In this document: positions 1 to 11,690 of the stretch, piece by piece
Numbering within the stretch: position 1 is the stretch's first letter
How the letters are laid out: every line of letters begins with the position of its first letter
DNA from: Theropithecus gelada
Taxonomy: Eukaryota; Chordata; Mammalia; Primates; Cercopithecidae
NCBI RefSeq assembly: GCF_003255815.1
Contig: NC_037668.1
Span: 62,087,500 to 62,151,499, forward strand
Direction of reading: 5' to 3'
Length of the DNA: 64,000 nt
Program-made: the position numbers and the translations under genes
The notes under the pieces: generated by a model
What the model was told of the DNA's origin: nothing
The model's input: only the letters and a program-made list of their open reading frames with translations
Databases searched by the model: none

Positions 1-738
1 TAAGAGGAAGAAATTCTTTACAATGAAGATCTCCAGCAATTTTTTTAATAAGGGAATATCACAAAATATGTGATATGACAGAATTTTTATAAAATGTAAT
101 AATAGGTAGATTGTAACCTGATTAATTTTGAAAACTTTAAAGACAGATGTGAAAAAATAAGCAAGTGAAATAGGCAACTATTAACTCTAAAGAAAATAAA
201 AATCTTTTCAAGAAGGGAAATACAGTAAACGCTGATCACTTACTTTAGGGAAAACAATAACAGGACTATATTAGGATGCTGGGGTTCGAATGAAGTAGGG
301 TGTGGGGAGACAGTGAATTTCTCCCTCCCATAAATCAAGAAATAGAAGTCCTGCATAGGCATAAACATGGAGATGCAGATGTAAAGTTAATGCCAGGAAA
401 AACACCCCAAAATAGTTTAAAATGATTAGGTCAGGGACTGCTCTTTTTCATTATAAACTTTTTTATATTATTTGACTTGTTTTTAACCATGTATATTGCT
501 TTAAAACACTTATAAAAGTTAAGATTTTTAAAATAGTTATTTTTTAAAGTTGCTGCATAAATAAATAAATGAGAATATCATCAGGCCATGAGCCACAGAT
601 CTGGGTTCTCTTCTGGTCTCCCCACTCATGAGCTGAATGGCTATCAACAGGGCATTGGATCTCTCTAGGTTTCTGTCCAAGACCATCCATCCTCTCTGGG
701 TTTCCTTGTTTCTCAATCACCTGCAGACCCACAGGAGT
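1..738. other. AT-rich stretch with no recognised gene
   Basis: No ORF of note and no repeat I can name with confidence. The first 550 bases are strongly AT-rich. Positions about 590-700 vaguely resemble a MIR in the plus sense, but the match is too weak to call. Confidence 0.5.
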
Positions 739-739
739 C

Positions 740-935
740 AGACAAGCCTGAACTCCAGATATGATCCCATTACTGTGTCACCTTGAACAAATTACCCCTT
801 TCCCTTCTCTCAGCCTCTGTTTCTGTAAAATGGGGGTAATGATACCACCTTCAAAGAGGGCATTAGGGGGATGACATGAGGCTGTGCCCACCATGGGGCT
901 TTTAGATGCTCAGTGGATATCAATAACATGAACCA
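740..935 (+). mobile_element. MIR SINE (ancient, partial)
   Basis: Contains the MIR core in order: a 'gtgtcaccttgaacaaatta' segment, then 'ctctgtttctgtaaaatggg', then a TAATGATACCACC block, and a 3' part ending near 'gctcagtggatatcaat'. This is the tRNA-derived MIR layout in the sense orientation. It is too diverged for a subfamily call. Confidence 0.75.
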
Positions 936-2030
936 CAAGGGCCGGAGGGAAATCAGATGAAAACAGCAAGACAGGGTCAAGCTTCAGGAAACCAGGATGG
1001 CAGGAGAGGGGCCTGATGGCACGGCATCCCCTTAGGCAGGACATACCTAAGTCCTCTCCCCTGCTGTACAGGCCCCTGCACCACTGAAACTGAGATGAAA
1101 TTTCCTCCCCACCCTCCTTCATTTTCATATTCAGTTATTTGCTTAACAGGGAGAGAAGGATTTTTCTTTCTGAAAGTTCAGTCTGTGATTTCTGTGCCCC
1201 CAGTGGCCTCTGGAATCCCGTTCTGCTCAGGCGAGAGCGCTCTTTTCAAGCTGTCAGTAGGGGGAAGATGACAAGGCTTTAATGAAGTCAAGTCATCATT
1301 TTTTCATGGCGCACAAGACTGCAGGCCGGCAGCTCTGCTGGGGAGGGAAGATGGAGATGATTTTTTTGCCTTGGTCTCCTCCCTGATGCCCCTACATCCT
1401 GTCCCCGACCCTCAGAGCTGCTTCACATAAACAAGCCCAATGCTGTGGGAGTTCCCTAAGGCCACTGACTGGACCGCTAAAGAGGGCACTAAAGTCTAAT
1501 GCCATTAATCACCCAGACGCAGCACTGGCAGATTCTTGGCTCAGCTGGGAGCTCCCTCTCCTCCCTGCCCCCAAGAGAATGAATCTGTCGATTTTCTCCC
1601 TGTGATTCAACCAGCAGCTAATATTAACATGCCTTAAATCATAGAGACTCCCAGAAGTCAGGTTTTTACTAGTTTTCCTACAAATGAGCCACCAAATTTA
1701 GCCAGAAATGCTTTCTATTTAAATAAAGACTATGCATCCATTTGGAAAAAATATATTTCAAGGTCTAGTTAATATATCTGATTCCCTGAACTCCTCCCAC
1801 AGTCCTGTATAATTCAAAAGCCCCAGTGAAAGGAGATACTCATCTGCTGATAGGAATTCACATCCCTGAAAGCAGAAAAATAAAAAGCCTCCTTTTGTGC
1901 ACAGGATTGCCTTGGATACAGCTGTGAACATCTTTGAAAAATCTGCCACCGGCGTGGCTTGGGTTGGGCGGAAGAAAATACAAAGAATCAGTCCATGACC
2001 CCAGTCTTCCCAGGGCTACCCCATGATCTC
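936..2030. other. Single-copy stretch; candidate conserved non-coding DNA at about 1190-1640
   Basis: No interspersed repeat recognised. The part around 1190-1640 is of moderate GC, repeat-free and contains several TAAT/ATTA cores (for example 'gccattaatc' near 1501 and 'gctaatattaacatgcc' near 1617). Small ORFs here show no domain. Regulatory function is only a possibility. Confidence 0.4.
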
Positions 2031-2033
2031 CTA

Positions 2034-2236
2034 GGTGGTGGTCTAGGTTCTTAAGCTTTATCAGGTAGCAGAATCACCTAGAGGGCTTATTAAAACACAA
2101 ATGGATGGGCCTCCGTCCGAGTTTCTGATTCAGTGCATGTGGAGTGGGGCCCAGGAATTTGCATGTGTGACAAATTCCCAAGTGATGCTGATGCTGCTGG
2201 TCTGGGACCATACTTTGAGAACCAGTGCCCCAGACC
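2034..2236 (+). mobile_element. MER5A-type hAT-Charlie MITE
   Basis: Reads in order 'agcagaatcacctagaggg', 'ttattaaaacacaaatgg', 'gagtttctgattcagtgc', 'tggagtggggcccaggaat', 'gtgatgctgatgctgctggt' and 'actttgagaaccagtg'. This is near full-length MER5A in consensus orientation. It is a non-autonomous DNA transposon fossil of about 190 bp. Confidence 0.9.
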
Positions 2237-3214
2237 TTCCTGAATGGTCATGCCTGGGAGATCCATCCGAGGGGACCCTGCTGCCAGCCTGCCTTCTCCT
2301 CCCCACCCTCCTGCCCCACTCAATTGCAGCATCCTCCTCTGCGCTGGTGCTGAGCACAGCTGGGAGCCCACGAGGAAGCCCAGCCCCAGCCCCTCACTTG
2401 CAGGCCGAACTTGCTGCTGAGTTTAGCCCAGCACAGCAGGAGTCTGGTGGCCTGGGACAGGGCCTGGCCATCTGCATGCCCAGTGAAGCACACGCTTTCC
2501 CAGCCTCTGCAGAGTGGGTTCAACCCAAGTAACTGAGTTCTGCCTTGGTTTCCTGAACGAGCACCTGTCTCCTTGGGACCGGAGCCCTGTCCCCAAATCC
2601 ATAACACTTAAAGGAGGCCCTAATGCCCCACTGGCCCTTGTCAGCTCTACCGTGGACCAAGGTCTTGGACCTGGTGTTCTGCCTCATTCATCCCTCAGGC
2701 AGCACCTGGGCAATACGCTGTCTGGATGGGAAGCACTGTGCCCATCTGACTTGAGGGGCTGCAGTCACACACAACTCCCAGCCCCTCCTAGCGTGGGTTC
2801 TCTGGGAAATAACACCTTTAACACTGGCTCAGTCATACAGAGGTGCCCACAGAGATTCTGATGCTCACCACCAATTTCTGGATCCGCACTTCCACCCTGT
2901 TCTCATCCTTCTTGGTACCTCAATTACCTCTGTTTCCCCATGGCTGAGCTCCCCCATGTCCATCCCAGAACCTAACTTCCATGCACTTCCCCTCCCTGCA
3001 ACATCTTGATTGTAACACCTGTAGCTGCGTCTCCTCCTTCTCTTCAGGGGGCTTCTCTCGTGACAGTGTCTGTGCCCAAGGACACTCCATGAAGTAGTCT
3101 CGATCTTGACTCCATGATTCCTTGGCCCAGCCTTGCAGAGACTTCCCAACTTCTTTGCCGTCTTCTCCATGGCCAATACTGAGTTGTGGTTGCAAGGCAT
3201 ATAGCCTTATGGTG
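2237..3214. other. No recognised feature (GC-richer single-copy DNA)
   Basis: Open frames of 95-143 codons occur on both strands, but they overlap each other, lack domains and reflect locally higher GC. No repeat recognised with confidence. Confidence 0.45.
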
Positions 3215-3397
3215 AAGGACATGAGATCCAGAGACAGACAGGCCTGAGTTTGATTTTCTCCTCTTCCACTAGCTAGCACTGTTGACCTCAAGCAGCCACT
3301 TGGCCCCTCTGAACCGCAGTTTCCTCATGTGTACATGGAAGTCATAATAGTGCCTAGTTCACAGGATGGATGAGGAGTCAATGAGCCAAGGTATATA
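3215..3397 (+). mobile_element. MIR SINE, 5' part (split by an LTR)
   Basis: The MIR core is visible as 'gttgacctcaagcagccact', 'ctgaaccgcagtttcctcat' and 'ataatagtgcctagttcaca'. The element stops at about 3397 and resumes at 3877, so the MaLR LTR at 3398-3876 inserted into it. Confidence 0.75.
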
Positions 3398-3876
3398 TGT
3401 GTTTGGTTTCTTATTGCTGCTGTTGCTAATTACTCCAAACTTAGTAGCTTAAAGCAACAGAAATTTATTCCCTTACAGTCTTGGAGGCCAGAAGTCTGAA
3501 ATGAGTCTTGCAGGGCTAAGATCAAGATGTCAGCAGGCTGGTTCCTTCTGGAGGCTTCAAGGAAGAATCCACTCCTTTCCTCTTCTAGTTTCTGGTGGCT
3601 GTGGCATTCCTTGGCAGTTGGCCACATCCCTCCACTCTCTGCTTCCATTGTCATATTTCCTTTTCCCCTCTATGCCAAATCTCCCTCTGCCTTCCTCTAA
3701 TATGGACACTTATCATTGCTTTTAGGGCCCACCCAGATAATCTAGGATAATCTCCCCATTTCAAAATCCTTAACCTAATTGCATCTGCAAAGTTCCTTTT
3801 GCCACATAGGGTAACATTCACAGGTTCCAGGGATTAGGACCTGGATATTTTAGGGGGTATTATTCAGCCTACTGCA
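3398..3876 (-). mobile_element. MLT1-type MaLR (ERVL-MaLR) solo LTR
   Basis: On the minus strand it begins near a TG, carries 'cctaatccctggaacctgtg' and 'gggtgggccctaaaagcaatg', then a late AATAAA and 'ttgctttaagctactaagtt' before its end. This is the MLT1 LTR layout, about 480 bp, with no internal region beside it, so it is a solo LTR. It interrupts a MIR. Confidence 0.85.
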
Positions 3877-3955
3877 GGTGCTAAGCAGAGTGCCTAGCAT
3901 ATAGAAGCTCCACAAATTACTGCTACTATTCTTATTCCAGTTATTATGATTACAA
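3877..3955 (+). mobile_element. MIR SINE, 3' part
   Basis: 'gcagagtgcctagcatatag' followed by 'cacaaattactgctactatt' is the MIR 3' segment. It continues the MIR at 3215-3397 in the same orientation after the LTR. Confidence 0.7.
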
Positions 3956-5569
3956 TGGTTAGCCCCTAATTCTGCACTAGCATTATTCCTGTGATTGCCA
4001 CACAGTCAACAAAGGGTTGGGTTTCTATAGGTCCAAAGAGCACAATTATGTGAGGCTTGAATAACTAACACTCAGACATTTAGCCATTTATACCATCTAT
4101 AAAATTCTTCCTTCCCAATATGCACTCCTAGCAGGAGGTAGGAATTCTCAGTGGGATGCAATAAAAGCCCCTCCAGGTGAACTTTTAACTAACAACTTAT
4201 CAGAGCAAGATGATGCTCTAATGAGTCCTCTGAGCTCTCCAGATGCATCCCTGCACACGGCTTCCTCTGGCCATTACATCTGCTATTCCTTTCAAGGATG
4301 TGGCTGGGCTCTGCTCTCTTCCCAGCTGACAAGAGCTGAGCAAAGCCCCTGAGGCTCTTACTCCAGGGGACCACTATGCATCAACAGTCACTGCCCTCAC
4401 ATCTGTCCACAGCTGTCCAGAGAGAGATTCCACAGGCTTATTGGATGGAACTTTGCCTCAGTCCCTCTTGGAGCTCCCAAAGCTGGTTGTCTCCTCTGGG
4501 CACTGAACATGGATGGGAGGAAGTTCCAATGGCAATGACTGTACTGAGTCACAGCATAGGTAGGTCAGGCCCTGCCTAGAAGTGGCCAATTCTGAACCAG
4601 GTTGAGTTTATCATTCCAGAAAGTCATGGAGCTACCAAGGCCAAGGAGATGAGCCACCAGAGATAGAGACCAAAAGGTGCACCAGTCAAGTCCAGGAGCC
4701 AGAAATCAGCCACTGGAGAAAGAGCCAAGACAGAAAGAGACTGAGGCGACACCTGGGAGAGGGAGTCTGTGATCATCTGACTAATTCTGAATCTTTCTTA
4801 CTGCACCCTATTCTGAAGAGTCAGCTCTTACCCAGAAGATTTTAAAGACCATGAATACTTCAGACTCGGTTTGCTCAAGCATGCGGAGTCTCTAAATGCC
4901 CGGGACTCTTCTCATCAGCAAGCCTATGTCTGGGTGGCTCCCTAAGGCTAGAGGAGACCAGTAGTCAAACGTGCCAAGACAAATACCCTCTCTGTGCCAC
5001 CACCCATATTGCCCTCAGGGACACATTCTTGGGGGTCTCTCCACTGACTTAATGGCCTCTTAAACCTCACAAGGTCTCTTCTCTGTGCAAAGCTCCTTTT
5101 GTTCATCGGATGCTCTCAAAGCTAACATGGGGTCCCCAGGATACTAATCAGCTCCCAGAGTCTGAGATCTAGGACTGCCTGGGCTGCATTCTTGATCACC
5201 CAGCTCAGGCCCAAGGGCATCAACTCTGCTGAGCTCTCTGCTGAGGACTTTGAAGGAAACTTCAAGCTGAAACAATCAGGGCAACTTCAACTGGGTCTGC
5301 CTCACAGCCCACCCTTTGTTTTGTCCCTTGCCCTTGCTCACGCTTCGTAGGGAGGGTTCTCCCTATCCCCTCTACTCTCCGGAAGTCTGCTACCTCCACT
5401 TCTCACTAGCCTACATCACTCCACCCCACATCCATCTCCAGTAGATTCTCTAACCTCCATATTCATGGAAGCATCAAAGCCACTGCGTGGGTACACCCCA
5501 CCTCTGCTCCCATCTTTACACCATGCTCCCTTTTTAAAAGAAGAGGTCAGTGGAGCATGGATTAAATGT
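3956..5569. other. No recognised feature
   Basis: Mixed-composition DNA without long ORFs. No Alu, L1, MIR or LTR signature I can support. Some of it may be highly decayed LTR or LINE sequence. Confidence 0.4.
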
Positions 5570-5785
5570 TGGGATCTAAAGTCAGTCCATCAGAGTCAAG
5601 AGCAAAGTCTGCCTCTTACTAGCTGTGTGACCTTAGGCAAGTCACATCATGCGTAAAATAGGGACAGCAGTGGTGTCTTCCACCTCATGGAGCTGCTGAG
5701 GAGCAAATGAGTTAGCACACATAAAACACAGTGTCTAGCACAGGGTATGAGGTGAATAATGTGAGCATTGATTATTGTTCTCATG
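5570..5785 (+). mobile_element. MIR SINE
   Basis: Core 'tcttactagctgtgtgacct' followed by 'taggcaagtcacatcatg', then 'cacctcatggagctgctgag' and 'cacagtgtctagcacaggg'. Nearly complete MIR in the sense orientation. Confidence 0.88.
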
Positions 5786-5814
5786 CAAGAAGCTTAACAC
5801 TTAAGCAAATATAA

Positions 5815-6026
5815 CACAGTGGGAACATGAACTCTGAAGTCCTGGCCGTGTCACTTTTTAGCTCTGGGACCTTGAGGAAGTCACTTAACCTCCTTGGCCT
5901 TTGGGTTTTTCATCTGGAAAATGAGGACATGACGGTGCCCATCTGAGGCATGAAAGGACACCATCCATGTGAAGTTCTCAGCATGGTGTCTGCAGTGCAG
6001 TGAGCCTTCTATACATATGGCTTCTT
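5815..6026 (+). mobile_element. MIR SINE interrupted by an Alu
   Basis: 'gctctgggaccttgaggaag' and 'tcacttaacctccttggcct' followed by 'catctggaaaatgaggacat' mark the MIR core. The Alu at 6027 entered its 3' end, and the first bases after the Alu (from 6369) repeat the last 12 bases before it. Confidence 0.85.
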
Positions 6027-6313
6027 GGCTGGGCGCAGTGGCTCACGCCTGTAATCCCAGCACTTTGGGAGGCCGAGGTGGGTGGATCACAAGGTCAGGA
6101 GATCAAGACCATCCTTCCTAACAGGGTGAAACCCCATCTCTACTAAAAATACAAAAAATTAACCAGGCACAGTGGTGTGCACCTGTAATCCCAGCAACTC
6201 AGGAGGCTGAGGCAGGAGAATCGCTTGAACCTGGGAGGTGGAGGTTGCAGTGAGCCAAGATTGCACCACTGCACTCCAGCCTGGTGACAGAGCAAGACTC
6301 CATCTCAAAACAA

Positions 6314-6353
<40 letters not shown>

Positions 6354-6368
6354 AGATAAATTAAATAA
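6027..6368 (+). mobile_element. AluSc/AluY-type Alu, full length
   Basis: Starts 'ggctgggcgcagtggctcac', with both arms, the 'caaggtcaggagatcaagac' variant of the left arm, the A-rich linker, and a long (TAAA)n tail. A 12-bp target-site duplication ATATGGCTTCTT lies at 6015-6026 and 6369-6380. A-box and B-box of the Pol III promoter are recognisable, but CpGs are mostly decayed. Confidence 0.95.
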
Positions 6369-6462
6369 ATATGGCTTCTTATTAGACTGGTGGCCTTTTT
6401 CCCCTTCCCCTCTCCAGAGATGACCTCTAGGACATGCACCCTGTGTCCTATTTCCCATCCAT

Positions 6463-6535
6463 CAATCACACACACACACTCACACTCATGCACACACACT
6501 CACACTCATGCACACACACATGCACACACTCATGT
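6463..6535. repeat. (CA)n/(CACACT)n microsatellite with higher-order unit
   Basis: Runs of CA broken by TCACACTCATG motifs, so that a unit of about 20 bp (CACACTCATGCACACA) repeats. Translated frames here are low-complexity His/Thr runs, not a protein. Confidence 0.9.
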
Positions 6536-7924
6536 ATCTTCTACTTTTCCCTTTCCTCTGCATCCTTCTCCTCAATCTCCAGGCAGGCTCAAGTCTCCCC
6601 ACACAAAGAAAATTCTCTTTCAATTATTTTTCAACTACCACCCTATTCTCCTCCTCTTTCCACTAGGGAACTTCTAGAAAGGATGGTCTACCTTCAACTG
6701 CAAGCTTCATTTGCTGACAATGGAGCCATTGTCAACTTTTACTGTTTTCTACCAGATGTCTGGTATCTCTTAGGGACATCTCAGAATAATGAAGTCCTTG
6801 CATGTTTGTGAGTTCTCTGTTGAGATGTTCGTTTTCTGTCTGCTGAGTTTATTTGGATGGTCTAACATCCTGCACCTTCTGTGTAAATGGAGGTAGCAAT
6901 CTACCACTGGCAGTTAAGACAGCTTTGCTTGGGGCCTGGAATCAGCCCCAAGATAGAGTTAACTCTCCAAGCCTTTCCAAGGAGCCCTCTGAAGATAGAC
7001 TGGCCTGTTAAAAGAATTAAGGGGTGGCGGTGGCACAGGGGTGACAGAAGTGGGCTGACTCAAGAGAGCAGAAAAAATTGCCAGGAAAAGGTAAACGCTG
7101 AGAAGCAATCTGACTTAAATCATGAACAAAATGGAGAGGCAAGCAGTCATCGTAGTTTTTCCATGAAACTCTGAGAAAAAATAAAAGGCCTCTAATGCCG
7201 GAAGCTTCAAAAAAGAAGCTGAGGAGCAAATAAAAGAAAGCCCCTTTCAAAGTGTTTTGTCTAGGAGGGTGAGTGCAGGGGTTGCCGAGCAGGGAGAGGA
7301 AACATTTGTGTCCCTTGGAAGAAAACCTTGGATAGGAAATCAGCCCCATCCTGTAATGGCAAATGCTCCCACACCAGAGATCCACTGACCTGGAAAGCTG
7401 CAGTCTACACAAGCCCATATGTGGCACCAACATCTTGGTGAGACTGTCCCCCTGGGCCCTTGCCAGTCAATGATGCTCCATTGTTTGAGGCATGATGACA
7501 TGTTGAGATCATGACTTCCGGAGCCCTGGGGATGGTGCTTCGTAAGTCCATGGCTGAGAGGAGCTTCCCTGTCCAGCCTGATCTCCTGTCACAAGACCCA
7601 GGGATCTCTTTACCTTCTACACTGCCTCAAGGACAGAGTGGAACTGACACACTGACACCTCCCAACCCACCCCCATGCAGCACCACTATGTGCAACCCTC
7701 CAGCTGGGGCTGTGCCATCCTCTGTCCTCCTGTCCCCTTCACTCCACTCTTCTATGCCCACACTCGCTCCTTGGCATGGGGTAAGCCTGGGTCTGCTTCC
7801 CTTCATGCTGGAGCTCCAGAGCCTATCTCATGCATCTTTGACTGCTCTATAGGACCTGACACATGGTAGGTTCTCAATAACTGTACCTTGCATAGATGAA
7901 TAAACAGCTCTTTGATCACAATCA
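6536..7924. other. No recognised feature
   Basis: Single-copy-like DNA. Frames at 6434-6811, 7017-7433 and 7511-7852 lack domains and recognisable splice or start context. No repeat named with confidence. Confidence 0.4.
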
Positions 7925-8125
7925 GCACACATACCAGAATACCTCACATTTATAAAGTGCTTATTATGCATATTCTCTCAAAAGCCGTAAGAGCAGTTAC
8001 CATTATTACCCCCATTTTACGAATGGGGAAGTCAATCCCCAGAGAGATTCACTAGCTTGCCTTTGGCTATATAACTAGAAAGTGGCAGAGCCAGGATTTG
8101 AACCCTAGCAGTCTGACACCAGAAA
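7925..8125 (-). mobile_element. MIR SINE
   Basis: Antisense MIR: 'cccccattttacgaatgggg', 'agtggcagagccaggatttg' and 'aaccctagcagtctgac' in order, preceded by 'ttataaagtgcttattatgc'. Close to complete. Confidence 0.88.
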
Positions 8126-8794
8126 TGGGGCAGTTAACTGACACATTGACTGCTTCTTAAATATTTAAAGTATTTTTTTTTCTCATTGGGATTGCCAAAA
8201 GCACCTGTGAGCAGATTAGCAAGAATACATTCGATGTTGGGAAGACCGGATTTTTGTTTGAAATGGCTTACTGCGCCCAGAAGGCACAGGGGTCTGCTTG
8301 GAAGCTGCAGTGAGAAGGAGAGAAATCGAGGAGATCATTTACAGTGTCAGATTGAGAGAAGGTCAGGGTAGTGGGCAAAGGGCTTGGCCCAGAGTGAGTA
8401 GAAAGGGGAAAGAAGACACCCATCAAACCTTCCTTGGCCCAGAGGGAGAATCATGAAAGTGACTAAAGATGAGAAACTGGGATAGTTTGACCTGCGTAGG
8501 CTCTATAACCACAGAGGCTTATGTGTCAGTGGGTCACGAGAAAAGAAAAGTTGAACCCATTCACTGTATCTTGGGTGCCTAACTTGGCAGAAAAAGAGGG
8601 ACCATGTCCCAGTGCTGAGGTATGAAGAGATACAGCAGCTCTAGCCCAGAGGTGTTAATGGATTCAATGTGTACAGAGAGGTAAGTGGCAGGAGCCTGGG
8701 GGCATTGTGATTTCGGTGGTCCCACCAGCCACCTGCTGGAATTACAGAAGCAGGGTTCAGCCTCTAAGATAAAGAGCTGAAAAGATCCAGGTAA
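8126..8794. other. No recognised feature
   Basis: No ORF longer than about 60 codons and no repeat recognised. Confidence 0.4.
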
Positions 8795-9069
8795 GTCTGG
8801 CCATGGTAGCTAACACCTGTAGTCCCAGCATTTCGGGAGGCCAAGGTGGGCAGATCACTTGAGGCTAGGCCAATGTAGCGAAAACCCCCGTCTCTACCAA
8901 AAATACAAAAATTAGCCTGGCATGGTGTCACATGCCTGTGGTTCTAGCTACCTGAGAGGCTGAGGCAGGAGAATCTCTTGAACCTGGGAGGTGGAGGTTG
9001 AAGCGAGCTAAGATCACACCACTACACTATAGCCTGGGCAACAGAGCATTCTGTCTCAAAAAAAAAAAA
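8795..9069 (+). mobile_element. Old Alu (AluJ/S), internally deleted
   Basis: Left arm 'agcatttcgggaggccaagg', right arm 'gaggcaggagaatctcttga' and 'cactatagcctgggcaacag', then a 12-A tail. About 18 bases of the left arm between 'ttgaggc' and 'ggccaatgtag' are missing. The 5' flank 'aaaagatccag' and 3' flank 'aaagggtccag' are a plausible decayed target-site duplication. Confidence 0.9.
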
Positions 9070-9440
9070 GGGTCCAGTAGGCTGGTAGGGTTCTAGAAAA
9101 GCAGGTGACTTCAAGGCAAGCTCTTAGTCCCTGCAGGGGACTGGTGAGCAACTGGGAAACTGAGGCAGCATGCGATCATACTGAGATGGTTAAGCTGGGA
9201 GGAAGAGGTACAGTGGATAATGAGGGGAGCAGCACTCGGGGCTCATGGGGACTCAGGACCAGGCACTCCCTCTGCCTCCAGATACCACACTGAGAGCCAC
9301 AGAACTAATCCCAGATCCCACTGCTGGTGTGGCTGGGCTCCTCGCAGGCAGTCAAACTGTCATAACGTTGAACCTGCATGTTGGAGGTTGTTAGTGTCTG
9401 CAGCTGAGCAGCCCCAGGGGCAGCAGGGACTGGCAAGGGG
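9070..9440. other. No recognised feature
   Basis: Short open frames only (up to 90 codons), overlapping and without domains. Confidence 0.4.
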
Positions 9441-9441
9441 G

Positions 9442-9545
9442 CAGGGAGTATCTCATTCATTCATTCACTCTCGCATCTATCCATCCATCTAACATTTATT
9501 GAAATCTAAGTGTCAGGCACTCTGCTGTGCACTGCAGAAATTAAG
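9442..9545 (-). mobile_element. L2 LINE 3' end
   Basis: 'aacatttattgaaatctaag' and 'gtgtcaggcactctgctgtg' match the antisense 3' terminus of L2. It is preceded by an imperfect CATT/CATC repeat at 9453-9492. Confidence 0.7.
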
Positions 9546-10224
9546 ATTTTTTAAGACCCATTCAGTGCTTTCACAGAGCCCCTGAGTAGCAGACTTCTGA
9601 CGTTCAGCTAAATTGGCAACGCTCAGTAAGCTCGAGGACATATATTGATAAGTGATGGAGAGAGCTAGAAGGCGGTCATGATGGTGTGTGTAGCCAATGG
9701 ACAGTTTAGCACTCCATCTGCATGGGTATTCAATATGAGTTGTATAAAGATTAGGCTGATGGCTGCTTTCTAAAATAAGCTACATGGCAGGCCCCTCACC
9801 TGCTCACCCTGTGAATGAGTTCAGTGAAGCAGCTCAATAAGCCATTTCTGTTTATACTATGAATATCAGATGATCTTTGCCCAGACTGAGCCATATTGCC
9901 AAGACCAGGGCTGCAATTTACCAAAGGATAAAGTATCTCTTAGTCTGGAGAGAACCCAGTGGCTCTCCGACCAGGATGGAGTTGTGTGGAGATGGGGGCT
10001 GATAACTGCTGACCCCAAGGCTGGGCTTGACCCAGGTGCTGCCCATCAACCTCACCCAGGAGAGTCCAGGGGCAGTTGAAGATCACACCGACTACTCCAC
10101 CCCAGAGGATCCTCCCAAAACCCTGACCTCACTGCGAGTCAAGTCCTTCCTCATCGTGAATCACAAAGGAACAATTGATTAAAATTCATGTGCGTTTTAA
10201 AAATACACGAGTTATTGTCTCCTC
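9546..10224. other. No recognised feature
   Basis: No repeat or gene signal. The 69-codon frame at 9870-10079 has no recognisable domain. Confidence 0.4.
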
Positions 10225-10365
10225 CTCCTCTTGAATTTAAGCCTCCTGAGAGCAGCCATCTGTGCTGCCTTGTTCATTGCTGCATCATTAGGACCTAGAA
10301 CAGTGCCGGTAATATAGAAGATGTTTAAGAAATTTTTGTCAAATACATTCATTATGTATATACAA
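10225..10365 (+). mobile_element. L2 LINE 3' end
   Basis: 'taagcctcctgagagcagcc', 'acctagaacagtgccggtaa' and 'tatagaagatgtttaag' correspond to the sense L2 3' UTR layout. Confidence 0.65.
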
Positions 10366-10384
10366 ATGAATGAATGAGTATTTT

Positions 10385-10600
10385 AAGACTATAACTGGCT
10401 TGGGTTCCAGTCCCAGCTCAGCTACCTCTTAACTCTTGGAATCAAATACCTAAACTCAGTGTCCTCATTCATAAAATGAGGGAAATAGTAGTGCCTTCCT
10501 TATAGAGCAACTGGGAGAATTCTGTAAGATAATGCATATTAAGCACTCAGCATGGTGCCTGGCTTATAGTAAGGAGTCAATAGAGGGAACTTGATCATGA
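10385..10600 (+). mobile_element. MIR SINE
   Basis: 'gggttccagtcccagctcag', 'gtgtcctcattcataaaatg', 'gtagtgccttccttatagag' and 'catggtgcctggcttatagt' in MIR order. Nearly complete. Confidence 0.85.
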
Positions 10601-10697
10601 TCCCTTTTGTTGAAGTTACCTAGGTGCCTCCCTCCTGGATCCTCAGATGACAGGACACACACACACACCAAGCAGGCCAGAGGAGAAGTAGCCTCAA

Positions 10698-10888
10698 GCA
10701 GTGGTTCTTAAAGTGTGATCCCTGGACCAGCAGTATCAGCATCACCTGGGAACTCGTCAGAAATACAAATAAATTATCAGGCCCACCCCAGACCTACTGA
10801 CTCAGAAACCCTAGAAGTGAGACCCACCAATCTGTGTTCTAATGAGCCTTCTAGGTAATTCAAATACATGCAAGTTTGAGAATTATGG
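10698..10888 (-). mobile_element. MER5A-type hAT-Charlie MITE
   Basis: 'cagtggttcttaaagtgtga', 'accagcagtatcagcatcac', 'cccaccccagacctactgac' and a terminal 'gcaagtttgagaatta' give the antisense MER5A layout with both ends present. Confidence 0.9.
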
Positions 10889-11524
10889 GCCTAGAGCAAG
10901 GGGCAGATGAAGAAAACCAGATTCCTGGTCAGAATTCCAGTGGCTCCCTCCAATGCATAGAGAAAGGCAGAGAAGGATCTGGACAGCTCCAGGTTCAAGG
11001 TCAGTGAACCTCACCATTTTGCAGCCATCAGCCTGGCCTTGCTTCTCTGTTGTTGGCAGAGGAGTTTGGCCTCCATCCATCACAAGGAAAGTGCCTTTGG
11101 CTATGGGATGAACAGAATTTGCCGAGCCACTATCACTGGGGCCAGTTCTCCACTCAGTGTCCTCTGCACCTGCACTGCCAGGGGCCAGCCAAGCAGAGAT
11201 GCAGTGGAAGCTAGACTGAAAGCAAGAGGCAAAATACCATGTCGACCTAAGCATCCGTACGTGTTGGGGATCCGAGGCAGGAGTGAGGGACTTCTTTTTG
11301 AAGAGTGGTGAGACAGCCCTCATGGTCCATCAGAAGAGTTAGAAGAGCAGCAGCCACAGGTAATTGCCTACTTAGAGCACAGCCCTCAGCTGCTACTAGA
11401 ATCCCCAGAATGTCTGTAGGAGAGAAATTTAGAGCTATAGCTGGAAGTAAGTGATGTCTGAGGGAGGTCTGTGACACATGGATTAGGCCCCCAATCACCA
11501 ACACTCTTTTGCTCCTCATGGAGT
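10889..11524. other. No recognised feature
   Basis: Antisense (146 codons, 10883-11323) and sense (90 codons) frames overlap, and neither shows a domain. No repeat recognised. Confidence 0.4.
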
Positions 11525-11690
11525 GTTGGGGAGTAGGGAAGCTGCCTGTTAGAATCACCTGGGGAGCTTTAAAATTAACCACTACCCAGGCCCTGACCCA
11601 GTAGATTCTGAATCAGTTTGTCTGGGGTAGGCCCCAGACATCAGTACCTATTTGTAACTCTTCCCAGGTGATTCTAACACCCAGCCAGGC
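11525..11690 (+). mobile_element. MER5A fragment
   Basis: 'agaatcacctggggagcttt', 'gattctgaatcagtttgtct', 'ggggtaggccccagacatca' and 'ttcccaggtgattctaacac' in MER5A order. The ends are missing. Confidence 0.8.

Noticed and set aside
2101..2532. 143-codon plus-strand ORF
   Set aside because: Starts inside a MER5A transposon, overlaps three other frames of similar length, and shows no domain.
6463..6535. Regular short repeats resembling a CRISPR-like array
   Set aside because: CA-based microsatellite with a slightly higher-order unit and no distinct spacers. The genome is primate.
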